Shown piece after piece: positions 27,954-35,401 of a stretch of 64,000 nt of DNA. The stretch is from Clostridiales bacterium (GTDB lineage Bacteria; Bacillota; Clostridia; Lachnospirales; Lachnospiraceae). Location: NCBI GenBank assembly GCA_018374355.1, contig JAHAFI010000001.1:124001-188000 (forward strand), given 5' to 3'. A program made the position numbers and the translations under genes. The notes beneath the pieces were generated by a model. That model searched no databases. It was not told the origin of the DNA and saw nothing but the letters and a program-made list of their open reading frames with translations. Positions within the stretch are counted from its first letter, which is position 1, and every line of letters begins with the position of its first letter.

Positions 27954-30419
27954 ATGAGTACGAAAAAACAGTGGAATATCTATTTGATTCATCACTCCCA
28001 TACAGATATCGGTTATACGGAGAGACAGGATAAAATTATCAGTTATCACTGCGATTTTATTAAGCAGGCAGTAGATATTCTGAATGACATTCATGAAAAT
28101 AACAGAGAAGATTACAGAGGATTTGTATGGCAGTGTGAAAATTACTGGCAGGTAAAGAATTTCTATAGTCATGCGTCTGAAAAGTACATCAAAGATTTCG
28201 AGAAATATGTGCAAAGTGGTGAAATTGGACTGTCGGGGAACTATCTTAATATGACAGAATTGATTTCTTGTGATATACTGAATACAAGGCTGGAACAGGC
28301 CAGAGCATACGGTGAGCAGATTGGACATCCGGTGGTTTCAGGAATGACTGCAGATATCAATGGTTTTGCATGGGGATATGCAGATGCTTTATATGAGCAT
28401 GGAATCCGTCATCTGTATTCCTGTCTCCATCCCCATCACGGAATGTTTCCGCTGTATAAAAAGGTAATGCCTTTCTACTGGGAAGGACCAAAGGGCAACC
28501 GGATTCTGGTATGGAACGGCGAGCATTATCATTTTGGAAATGAAATGTTTTTGGCGCCTCACGGCGGTACTTCCTATATGACTTATGATGAATTCCACAA
28601 GAAGGTTGTAGAGTATGACATTTTAAAGACATCTCCGGAAGATACCGAGAAGACGGAGATGGAAATCGCAACCCTTCGTATTGAACGTTTTCTGGAAAGT
28701 CTGGAGGAAGAAGGTTATCCGTATGATTTGGTTCCGTTTATGGTATCCGGTGCGATTACAGACAATGCACCTCCATGCGGAGAGGTTGCCAGAAGAATGA
28801 ACCAGTTGAATGAACACTATCAGGGAAGAATCCATTTTGAAATGGTTACACTGGAGCAGTTTTTCCGGAAAGTGGAAGAAAACTGCAAAGATATTCCCGT
28901 GTATTCCGGTGACTGGAATGACTGGTGGGCAGACGGTGTGGGCTCTACTCCGGCAGGGGTAAAGGTTTTCTGTGATGCGAGAAGGAAATACGATATCTGT
29001 AAGAAACTGGATGGAGACGGTACACTGGGAGATGCAAAGCTGATGGATCAGGCCGCAGAGAATATGATGCTTTATGCGGAGCATACATGGGGGTATTCTT
29101 CTTCCGTATCAGAACCTTGGGAGACGATGGTAGGAGATCTGGAATTGAAAAAAACGGCCTATGCCATTAATGCAAATACGGAGGTTTCCAGAAATCTGGA
29201 TGAGATTCTTGCCCGCAAGGGAGAGGTAAGCATTATCCAGAATAAACCGCAGAAATATAAAATCATCAATCCCCATTCCATGGATTTGGTGACAAAGGCT
29301 TATCTGTATATTGAATTTTGGGAGTATGTGGAAGGAATCCGTTACAATGCTGAGGTTCCCATCGAGGTGGTAGAGACCGCCACAGGAAAAATCCTGAAAT
29401 CCCAAGTGAAAAGAATTGCCCGTGCGACTCAGATTGAGGTTCTGGTCGATCTGAAAGCAGGGGAAGAGAAAGAGGTAATGGTACGTCTTGCAAGGGATGT
29501 GAAACCTTATGTAGTGAAGAGCCATGCCCATATCGGTGCGGAAGGCGTAAAGGATATTCTTCTTCCGGATTGTTATCGGGTGGATACAGAATGTGTGGAA
29601 ACCGACTGTTATCAAGTAATCTTTGATCAGCAAAGAGGAATCCGTGCGATTATCGATAAGAGAGACCGGAAAAATATCCTGAGAGAGGACAGCGTTTATC
29701 CGGCTTTCTCTGGAATCTATGAAGTAACAGATATGAAGGGAAATGCCTGCGAAATTAGAAGAAGCATGGGAAGAAACCGTAAGGCGCCGGCAACCAGAAG
29801 ATATGCCAGCCGGCTGACGGATATACGGGTGACCGAAAACGGTCCGGTTTATGTTGCTGTACAACTGGATTATGATCTGGAAGGCACCGGATTCTACAGC
29901 GTATTCTTTAAAATTTATAAAGAACTTCCCAGATTGGAGGCCACCGTACGGATTCATAAAAACAGTGTATGGGAGCCGGAAAATCTTTATATTTCGCTTC
30001 CATTTACCGCAGGTGAGGAAGAAGTAAAATATATTGATAAAACGGGATGTATCATCCGTCCGGGTATCGACCAGCTTCCGGGTACAAATATGGAATTCTA
30101 TCTTCTGCAAAACGGAATTGTACTGGAGGGAAAGGAGAAGATGATTACCGTGGCTGTGAAAGATGCGCCGCTGGTTACTTTTGGGAATCTGGAGGCAAAG
30201 CCCATCCGGCTTTGCAATGGGAAAAATGAGGAACTGAACCGCAGTGAAATTTATTCATGGGTGATGAACAACTTCTGGGAGACGAATTTTAAGGTGGATC
30301 TGGGTGGATTCTATGAGTTTTCCTATACCATTTCCTCGCAGGAAAAAATGAAAAAAGAAGAAGCTATGAAGATATGTGAAGCAGACAACGAGGGTGTACT
30401 TGCATTTTACACAAAATAG
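27954..30419 (+). CDS. GH38-like glycoside hydrolase (alpha-mannosidase superfamily)
   Basis: An 821-residue protein. I prefer ATG 27954 because AAAGGAAG lies just upstream; an in-frame ATG at 27921 has no ribosome binding site. The N-terminus YLIHHSHTDIGYT gives the zinc ligands H16 and D18, and D134 in TADINGFAWG fits the position of the GH38 nucleophile. A helical middle domain (about 310-400) and a long C-terminal beta region (about 450-820) complete the GH38 plan. Substitution around the nucleophile (usual motif ...DPFG) suggests a non-standard substrate. There is no signal peptide. It lies in the importer operon, next to a ROK kinase, so it probably hydrolyses the imported glycoside in the cytoplasm. 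Confidence 0.75.
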   Translation: MSTKKQWNIYLIHHSHTDIGYTERQDKIISYHCDFIKQAVDILNDIHENNREDYRGFVWQCENYWQVKNFYSHASEKYIKDFEKYVQSGEIGLSGNYLNMTELISCDILNTRLEQARAYGEQIGHPVVSGMTADINGFAWGYADALYEHGIRHLYSCLHPHHGMFPLYKKVMPFYWEGPKGNRILVWNGEHYHFGNEMFLAPHGGTSYMTYDEFHKKVVEYDILKTSPEDTEKTEMEIATLRIERFLESLEEEGYPYDLVPFMVSGAITDNAPPCGEVARRMNQLNEHYQGRIHFEMVTLEQFFRKVEENCKDIPVYSGDWNDWWADGVGSTPAGVKVFCDARRKYDICKKLDGDGTLGDAKLMDQAAENMMLYAEHTWGYSSSVSEPWETMVGDLELKKTAYAINANTEVSRNLDEILARKGEVSIIQNKPQKYKIINPHSMDLVTKAYLYIEFWEYVEGIRYNAEVPIEVVETATGKILKSQVKRIARATQIEVLVDLKAGEEKEVMVRLARDVKPYVVKSHAHIGAEGVKDILLPDCYRVDTECVETDCYQVIFDQQRGIRAIIDKRDRKNILREDSVYPAFSGIYEVTDMKGNACEIRRSMGRNRKAPATRRYASRLTDIRVTENGPVYVAVQLDYDLEGTGFYSVFFKIYKELPRLEATVRIHKNSVWEPENLYISLPFTAGEEEVKYIDKTGCIIRPGIDQLPGTNMEFYLLQNGIVLEGKEKMITVAVKDAPLVTFGNLEAKPIRLCNGKNEELNRSEIYSWVMNNFWETNFKVDLGGFYEFSYTISSQEKMKKEEAMKICEADNEGVLAFYTK

Positions 30420-30435
30420 AAAAGAGGGTGAGACG

Positions 30436-31380
30436 ATGACCTATCATCTGATGTTGGATGTGGGGGGAACCAACATCAAAGCTGGGATTCTTGACCGAAA
30501 CGGAAAACTATACAGGGACGAAATTCTTTCTTTCCCGGCAAAAGCAAAAGAGGGAGAACGGGAGATTTTTGAAAACTTTGTAGAAATTTTAAATGTATTG
30601 ACAGATAAAATTCCCGATTGGAAGGGAAAAATCGGGGGCGTGGGAATGGCTTTCCCGGGCCCCTTCGATTATATTCGGGGAATCAGTCTGATGCGCGGGC
30701 TTGATAAATATGATTCCATTTACGGAATCCCGATTGCTGATAGAATTCGAAAAGACTTTCGGATATCGCGAAACGGAATTCGGATGTCTGAGGTATGTCC
30801 GTTTATTTTTATTCATGATGTGAGAGCCTTTGCTCTAGGGGAAATGCGGTTTGGAATGGCCGGACAATGGAAACGGGTAATGTATCTTTGCATGGGAACC
30901 GGAGCTGGATCAGCTTTTTCAGAGAATAACCGGATTTTGTGTGGTGAGGAAGATTCAGTTCCGGAAAATGGATGGATTTATAATACATTCTTCAAAGAGA
31001 GTATCATTGACGATTACCTTTCTATAAGAGGATTGGAAGCGCTTTCCGGGAAAATTCTGGGGACACCGAAAACAGGGCAAGAGCTTTTTGAACTTTGCAG
31101 TCTTGGCGATCCGGGAGCTGTTCAGGTCTATAGGGAATTCGGTGAGTGGATGAAAGAAGCGATGATGCCTTTTTTGGACTCCTTTGGCCCGCAGGGATTT
31201 ATTCTTGGGGGACAGATTGCCAAAAGCTTTGCATATTTTGGAGAAGCGTTCACTAAAGCATGCAAAGAGAGAGGAATCCAGATTCGTCTTGCGGAAAATA
31301 TGCCAAAAAGGACGCTGGAAGGCCTGTATATAGAACTTCAAAAAAGAGTGGAAAGTGAAGGTGAAGAAAAGGGATGTTGA
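30436..31380 (+). CDS. ROK-family sugar kinase-like protein
   Basis: A 314-residue protein. ATG 30436 follows AGAGGGTG and places the ATP-binding LDVGGTNIKAG at residues 7-17; a longer in-frame start at 30376 would overlap the previous gene. IHDVRAFALGE carries the likely catalytic Asp (usual motif NDxNAAALGE), and GTGAGSAF is the second phosphate loop. The cysteine-rich zinc motif of typical ROK proteins (CGCGGxGC) is missing. No helix-turn-helix, so it is a kinase rather than a NagC/Mlc repressor. The substrate is probably the sugar released by the GH38-like enzyme. It overlaps the GntR gene by 7 bases. Confidence 0.8.
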   Translation: MTYHLMLDVGGTNIKAGILDRNGKLYRDEILSFPAKAKEGEREIFENFVEILNVLTDKIPDWKGKIGGVGMAFPGPFDYIRGISLMRGLDKYDSIYGIPIADRIRKDFRISRNGIRMSEVCPFIFIHDVRAFALGEMRFGMAGQWKRVMYLCMGTGAGSAFSENNRILCGEEDSVPENGWIYNTFFKESIIDDYLSIRGLEALSGKILGTPKTGQELFELCSLGDPGAVQVYREFGEWMKEAMMPFLDSFGPQGFILGGQIAKSFAYFGEAFTKACKERGIQIRLAENMPKRTLEGLYIELQKRVESEGEEKGC

Positions 31381-32093
31381 ACAGAGCGAGAGGGGCAGCG
31401 CCGCTGTATTCCCAGATTGCGGATATTCTTAAAGGAAAAATTGAAAACGGTGAGTTTGCTTCGGGAGATTTGTTTTACACCGAAAAACTTCTGCAGGAAA
31501 TGTTTCAGGTAAGCAGGATTACAGTCCGGCAGGCAATCAGTGAACTGGAAGCGGAGGGATATGTCCAGTCCTCCAGAGGCGTGGGAACCATGGTTACTTA
31601 TGGGAAAATTGATGAAAATTTGAAGAATCTTGTAAGCTTTACGGATGAGATGAAACGCCACGGGAAAGAGATGACTACCAGTTACTGTGAGATGTCTCTG
31701 GTGAAGGCAGAAAAAACAACAGCAGCTCAGTTAGAAATCCTTCCGGGAGAAGATTGCTATCGGCTTACCCGTGTACGAAGTGTGAATGATGAGCCCATTG
31801 TGTATTCCGTTACATTTTTGAAAAAAGTGAGGGAGTATCCTTTGGATATTCATTGGTATATGAAATCTCTTTATGGCTTTCTGCAGACAGAATATGGAAT
31901 CAAAGTAGTAAAGGGCCGGGATACTTTGGAGGCTGTTCTGGCTACGCCAGAAATGAGTAAATATCTGTCGGTTCCGGTAGATTCTCCCATATTTAAGAGG
32001 GTGCGGAAAACTTATGATGAAAATGGTGAGATTGTGGAATACAGTCTCTGTTATTATCCGGGGGCCAGATATAAGTATTCGGTGGAATTGTAG
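31374..32093 (+). CDS. GntR-family regulator, HutC subgroup
   Basis: A 239-residue regulator: winged helix at about 8-75 (LYSQIADILKGKIENG, EKLLQEMFQVSRITVRQAI, YVQSSRGVGTMV) and a UTRA effector domain at about 90-235. HutC-type members are usually repressors released by a phosphorylated sugar or similar metabolite. Encoded in the importer-GH38-ROK operon with overlapping ends, so it likely controls this operon; the phosphorylated product of the ROK kinase is a reasonable effector (inference). Confidence 0.9.
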   Translation: MLNRARGAAPLYSQIADILKGKIENGEFASGDLFYTEKLLQEMFQVSRITVRQAISELEAEGYVQSSRGVGTMVTYGKIDENLKNLVSFTDEMKRHGKEMTTSYCEMSLVKAEKTTAAQLEILPGEDCYRLTRVRSVNDEPIVYSVTFLKKVREYPLDIHWYMKSLYGFLQTEYGIKVVKGRDTLEAVLATPEMSKYLSVPVDSPIFKRVRKTYDENGEIVEYSLCYYPGARYKYSVEL

Positions 32094-32110
32094 GGGGATG
32101 ATCGGGGAAG

Positions 32111-33862
32111 ATGAATAAAAGATATTTCAAATATGGAAATTATAATCTGAAGCCGTATTTGAAAGTAAACGGATACGTGCAGCAGGCTTTTAAAGGATAT
32201 GATGATATAATTATAGAACTTAAACGCAGAATCGAAGAAGGCAGCAGAGTAATCGTGTGCGACTTCTATCCGGGAGTGGATAAGGAAGAGGTACGGAAAC
32301 ATCTGATGGCGCTGAATCCCGTACTGATTATTGATGCAGAGGAGTGTGTACTGGATGAAGAGAGCTTAAATCAGCTTTTTGCGGAGTATCTTACAGATGA
32401 CAGAGTCTTTGGATTTATGTGTCATAAAAATTTGGAGGACTGTTTTCTGCCGGAGAAACTGGCAGAAACAGCAGAACGGATCAACCGGACTTTAGAGGGC
32501 GTAGTTCTTGTACTGGGAGTAGGTGCATCATTGGTGACCCGGGGAGATATTCTTCTGTATTTCGATATGGCACGTTGGGAAATCCAGCTTCGCTACCGAA
32601 GGGGAATGCCTAACTGGAAATGCACCAATGAAGAGGCTCCGGTTCTGGAAAAATATAAAAGAGGATTCTTCGTAGAATGGCGGTTAGCTGATAAATATAA
32701 GAGGCTGCGCTTTGACGATTTTGATTATGTGGTTGACACAAACAGGGCAGAGGATCCCAAGATGATTACCGGAGGGGCCTTTCGGCAAGCACTGGTACAG
32801 GCAAGTGGACAGCCGTTTCGGGTGCAGCCCTATTTCGACCCGGGGGTCTGGGGAGGCCACTGGATGCAGGAAAATTTCAGGCTTGGCGAGGAGGCTCCTA
32901 ATTATGCATGGAGCTTTGACGGGGTGCCGGAGGAGAACAGTCTCAATTTGAAATTCGGAGATATTATAGTGGAGCTTCCTGCCATTGATCTGGTGTTTTA
33001 TCGTCCCTGTCAGCTTCTGGGGGAGAAGGTTTACGGACGCTTTGGGGCGGAATTTCCGATCCGGTTTGATCTTTTGGATACAATGGGAGGGGAAAATCTG
33101 TCTCTTCAGGTACATCCGCTGACGGAATATATTCAGGACGCTTTTGGAATGAATTATACTCAGGACGAAAGCTATTATGTTCTGGACTGTGAGGAAAGTG
33201 CAGGCATTTATCTGGGGCTGAAAGATGGAATTGATCCAGAGGAAATGGAACAGGAGCTTCGAAAAGCGGAACAGGGAGATTATGAATTTCCAGTAGAAAA
33301 ATATGTGAATAAGCTTTCTGCGAAAAAGCACGATCATGTATTGATTCCCGCAGGAACAGTGCATTGTTCCGGTGCAGACACTATGATTTTGGAAATCAGC
33401 GCAACTCCTTATATCTTCACATTCAAAATGTGGGACTGGGGAAGAACGGGGCTGGACGGACGTCCCAGACCAATCCATCTGAATCACGGAATAAAAAATA
33501 TCCAGTGGGACAGAAACCGGTCATGGGTGGAAAAGAATCTGATTCATCAGGAAATGACGCTTCAGGAAGAAGAAGGGATTCTTGTGGAAAGAACCGGACT
33601 TCATCGGAGGGAATTCATCGAAACCCACCGTTACACGTTGACAAAACCGGTGGTGTGCAGGATGGATGACAGTGTCCATGTACTAAACCTGATCGAAGGA
33701 GAAAAAGCGGTGATTGAAAGCATTACAGGCAGTTTTGAGCCGTTTGAGGTACACTATGCGGAGACTTTTATCATCCCGGCGGATGTGTCGGAATATAGAA
33801 TCAACCCTACCGGGGCGTCTGAGGGATGTCCGGTGGGGGTTATTGTGGCTTTTGTGAGATAG
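32111..33862 (+). CDS. Class I mannose-6-phosphate isomerase-like protein with extra N-terminal domain
   Basis: A 583-residue protein. From about residue 235 it is a class I mannose-6-phosphate isomerase: zinc-site motifs LSLQVHP, the downstream DESYYVLD, and HVLIPAGTVHCSG, and the late RP segment, are present. The first 230 residues (IIELKRRIEEGSRVIVCDFY..., VLVLGVGASLV, YFDMARWEIQLRYRRGMPNW) are not part of ManA; they look like a P-loop-lacking kinase-like or nucleotide-binding fold. It could isomerise a phosphorylated hexose made by the ROK kinase. Last gene of the importer operon, followed by a terminator. Confidence 0.8.
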   Translation: MNKRYFKYGNYNLKPYLKVNGYVQQAFKGYDDIIIELKRRIEEGSRVIVCDFYPGVDKEEVRKHLMALNPVLIIDAEECVLDEESLNQLFAEYLTDDRVFGFMCHKNLEDCFLPEKLAETAERINRTLEGVVLVLGVGASLVTRGDILLYFDMARWEIQLRYRRGMPNWKCTNEEAPVLEKYKRGFFVEWRLADKYKRLRFDDFDYVVDTNRAEDPKMITGGAFRQALVQASGQPFRVQPYFDPGVWGGHWMQENFRLGEEAPNYAWSFDGVPEENSLNLKFGDIIVELPAIDLVFYRPCQLLGEKVYGRFGAEFPIRFDLLDTMGGENLSLQVHPLTEYIQDAFGMNYTQDESYYVLDCEESAGIYLGLKDGIDPEEMEQELRKAEQGDYEFPVEKYVNKLSAKKHDHVLIPAGTVHCSGADTMILEISATPYIFTFKMWDWGRTGLDGRPRPIHLNHGIKNIQWDRNRSWVEKNLIHQEMTLQEEEGILVERTGLHRREFIETHRYTLTKPVVCRMDDSVHVLNLIEGEKAVIESITGSFEPFEVHYAETFIIPADVSEYRINPTGASEGCPVGVIVAFVR

Positions 33863-33867
33863 AAACA

Positions 33868-33895
33868 GGAAGGGGCAGAGTTGACTGCCCCTTCC
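33868..33895 (+). terminator. Hairpin terminator after the isomerase gene
   Basis: GGAAGGGGCAG and CTGCCCCTTCC are perfect 11-base arms with a 6-base loop. The tail is pyrimidine-rich but has few consecutive T residues. It lies between convergent genes. Confidence 0.75.
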
Positions 33896-33944
33896 ACTCT
33901 CTTCCCTTCCCCATCTTTTTATAACACATTTGCTTGACGATGCC

Positions 33945-34916
33945 TTAGAAAGTATCCGCCGTTAGGTGTTTAACAACATCCAGAGGAAGATGTGTTTTTT
34001 CTGAGATTACTTCATCCGGTAAAAGTCCTTTTAGCTCTTTAGCAATGCGGAATTTTTCTTCTTTTACACCTTCTTTTATCCCTTGCTGTATCCCATCCTT
34101 CCGTCCATCCTGTATCATTTCTTCAATTGCCTTGCACATATTGAATCCCACCTTTTCATTTTTCTTATATTTTTTCAGCCGTGCTTCTTCATGAAGCAGT
34201 ACTCCGATCACCTGATAGGTGTCTTCATCCATTGTTTCCAATGCATCATGATTGCTGGTGATATACTCACTCAGTTTATCTTTATCTGATTTGTATTTTA
34301 GCATTCCGAATACCAGATGTAAACTTGATCTGTAATTTTCCAGTTTTTCTATATTCCCGGCATGAAGCAGATTGATCTTATAATTGGGAATAATCTCTTT
34401 AATTTCCTGCAAAACAGGATGTTCACATCCTATTCCCATCATCCCATACAAATCTAAATTTCCGTCCCACTCCTGTTCACCGTAGTAAACTACCAGAGTG
34501 ATAACTGGGATAAGAACATCCTCTTTTCTGATACCTGACAAAAATTCGGCTCCTGTCATCCGGTCACCTTTCTGCTGATGTTCCTTTTTGAGCTGTTCTA
34601 CCTGTTCCGTGTAGCTCAGTGCATCATAAAGCATATTTCGTACCGGCATTGCATAATGGACATTCATCTGGTTTTCTTCCGCAAGAATAGCAAAATACAA
34701 ACCAAAATCGGCTTTCATGATCACATCACGGTAACGCATCACTTCTTTCGTATGGCCAGCCTGATCCGTGAGATATAAATCCGCTTCTCCATCTAACTGT
34801 GTCAGACTCTCCGGTTTAACAATTTGTTTTCCGCTGAACAGGCTTCCGTTTATTAAATCGGCAAACCGTACTTTATCGGACAGATACTTTTTCAATACAA
34901 TATCATTTTTTGCCAT
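33945..34916 (-). CDS. Rpn-family recombination-promoting nuclease (PD-(D/E)XK, transposase_31-like)
   Basis: A 323-residue protein of the Rpn/YhgA-like group, related to E. coli RpnA (PD-(D/E)XK endonuclease that promotes RecA-independent recombination). Nuclease core near the N-terminus: D-residues in QLDGEADLY, then EVMRYRDVIMKADFG; the middle has VLIPVITLVVYYGEQEWDG. The C-terminal part (DGRKDGIQQGIKEGVKEEK) is the usual charged repeat tail. AAGGAGGAG precedes the ATG. A copy of the interspersed hairpin repeat lies just upstream in its leader, and a second, broken Rpn gene elsewhere (61 kb) carries the same repeat. It is not related to the neighbouring sugar genes. Confidence 0.85.
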   Translation of the reverse strand: MAKNDIVLKKYLSDKVRFADLINGSLFSGKQIVKPESLTQLDGEADLYLTDQAGHTKEVMRYRDVIMKADFGLYFAILAEENQMNVHYAMPVRNMLYDALSYTEQVEQLKKEHQQKGDRMTGAEFLSGIRKEDVLIPVITLVVYYGEQEWDGNLDLYGMMGIGCEHPVLQEIKEIIPNYKINLLHAGNIEKLENYRSSLHLVFGMLKYKSDKDKLSEYITSNHDALETMDEDTYQVIGVLLHEEARLKKYKKNEKVGFNMCKAIEEMIQDGRKDGIQQGIKEGVKEEKFRIAKELKGLLPDEVISEKTHLPLDVVKHLTADTF

Positions 34917-34941
34917 TGCTCCTCCTTATTCATGTTTTATT

Positions 34942-34990
34942 CCCGCAGGCAACGAGCCAAGCGGATATGCTTGCAGCGGGGTTTTTGACT
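34942..34990 (+). repeat. Interspersed hairpin repeat, short (49 bp) copy 3
   Basis: CCCGCAGGCAACGAGCC to GCGGGGTTTTTGACT, flanked by TTTATT on the left like the copies at 23267, 39334 and 61542. It lacks the 19 bases TATCCATTTGGCGACTGCA found between two TGCA copies in the 68 bp form. It lies between the ribosome binding site of the Rpn gene and its presumed promoter. Confidence 0.9.
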
Positions 34991-35401
34991 ATCGTTTATA
35001 ACTGGAATTTTGGCAGACTTGCCGGATACATTTTTCAGAAACAGAAAGCCTCTGAGATGAGAACAGTATATCATGTGCCTTTAATAAAATCAAGATACAG
35101 TTTGCATTTTTGGGATATAATGGTTGACTTTTTGAGCAAACCGGAATAGTTCAAGAATATTTATGGAGCTGCGAATAGAATCTTCTTTCTCCATGATATT
35201 ACGCCGGATGTATATAAAGAAGTACTTAATTATGGTACAATATGGTTGATAGTGATTCTAACGCAATTTCCAAACATACTTTGGCGGTTATTACACTGTT
35301 CTATTATTGTATCCGCGCTTTCTGTTCCATGTTTTTACCCGCTGGTACAAAAAATATTTTGTAAAAGGAATTATGATTGGTTCCGTGAAAGGATAAGAGA
35401 T
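34991..35401. other. Intergenic region between Rpn and GH78 genes
   Basis: About 410 AT-rich bases with no convincing gene; an open frame runs into the GH78 gene from 35246 but has no ribosome binding site or homology to the family. A TATAAT at 35116-35121 is the best -10 candidate for the GH78 gene, without a good -35. Some segments may be remnants of a decayed gene. Confidence 0.4.

Noticed and set aside
29109..30110. A 333-codon reverse frame inside the GH38-like gene
   Set aside because: No recognisable domain and no start signal; shadow of the real gene.
34910..35149. Small open frames across the 34942 and 39334 repeat copies
   Set aside because: They encode the same short peptides in each repeat copy only because the DNA repeat is read through; no ribosome binding site.
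35246..35401. Longer start of the second GH78 gene
   Set aside because: The extra 52 residues have no family similarity; a good ribosome binding site and the usual N-terminus support 35402.
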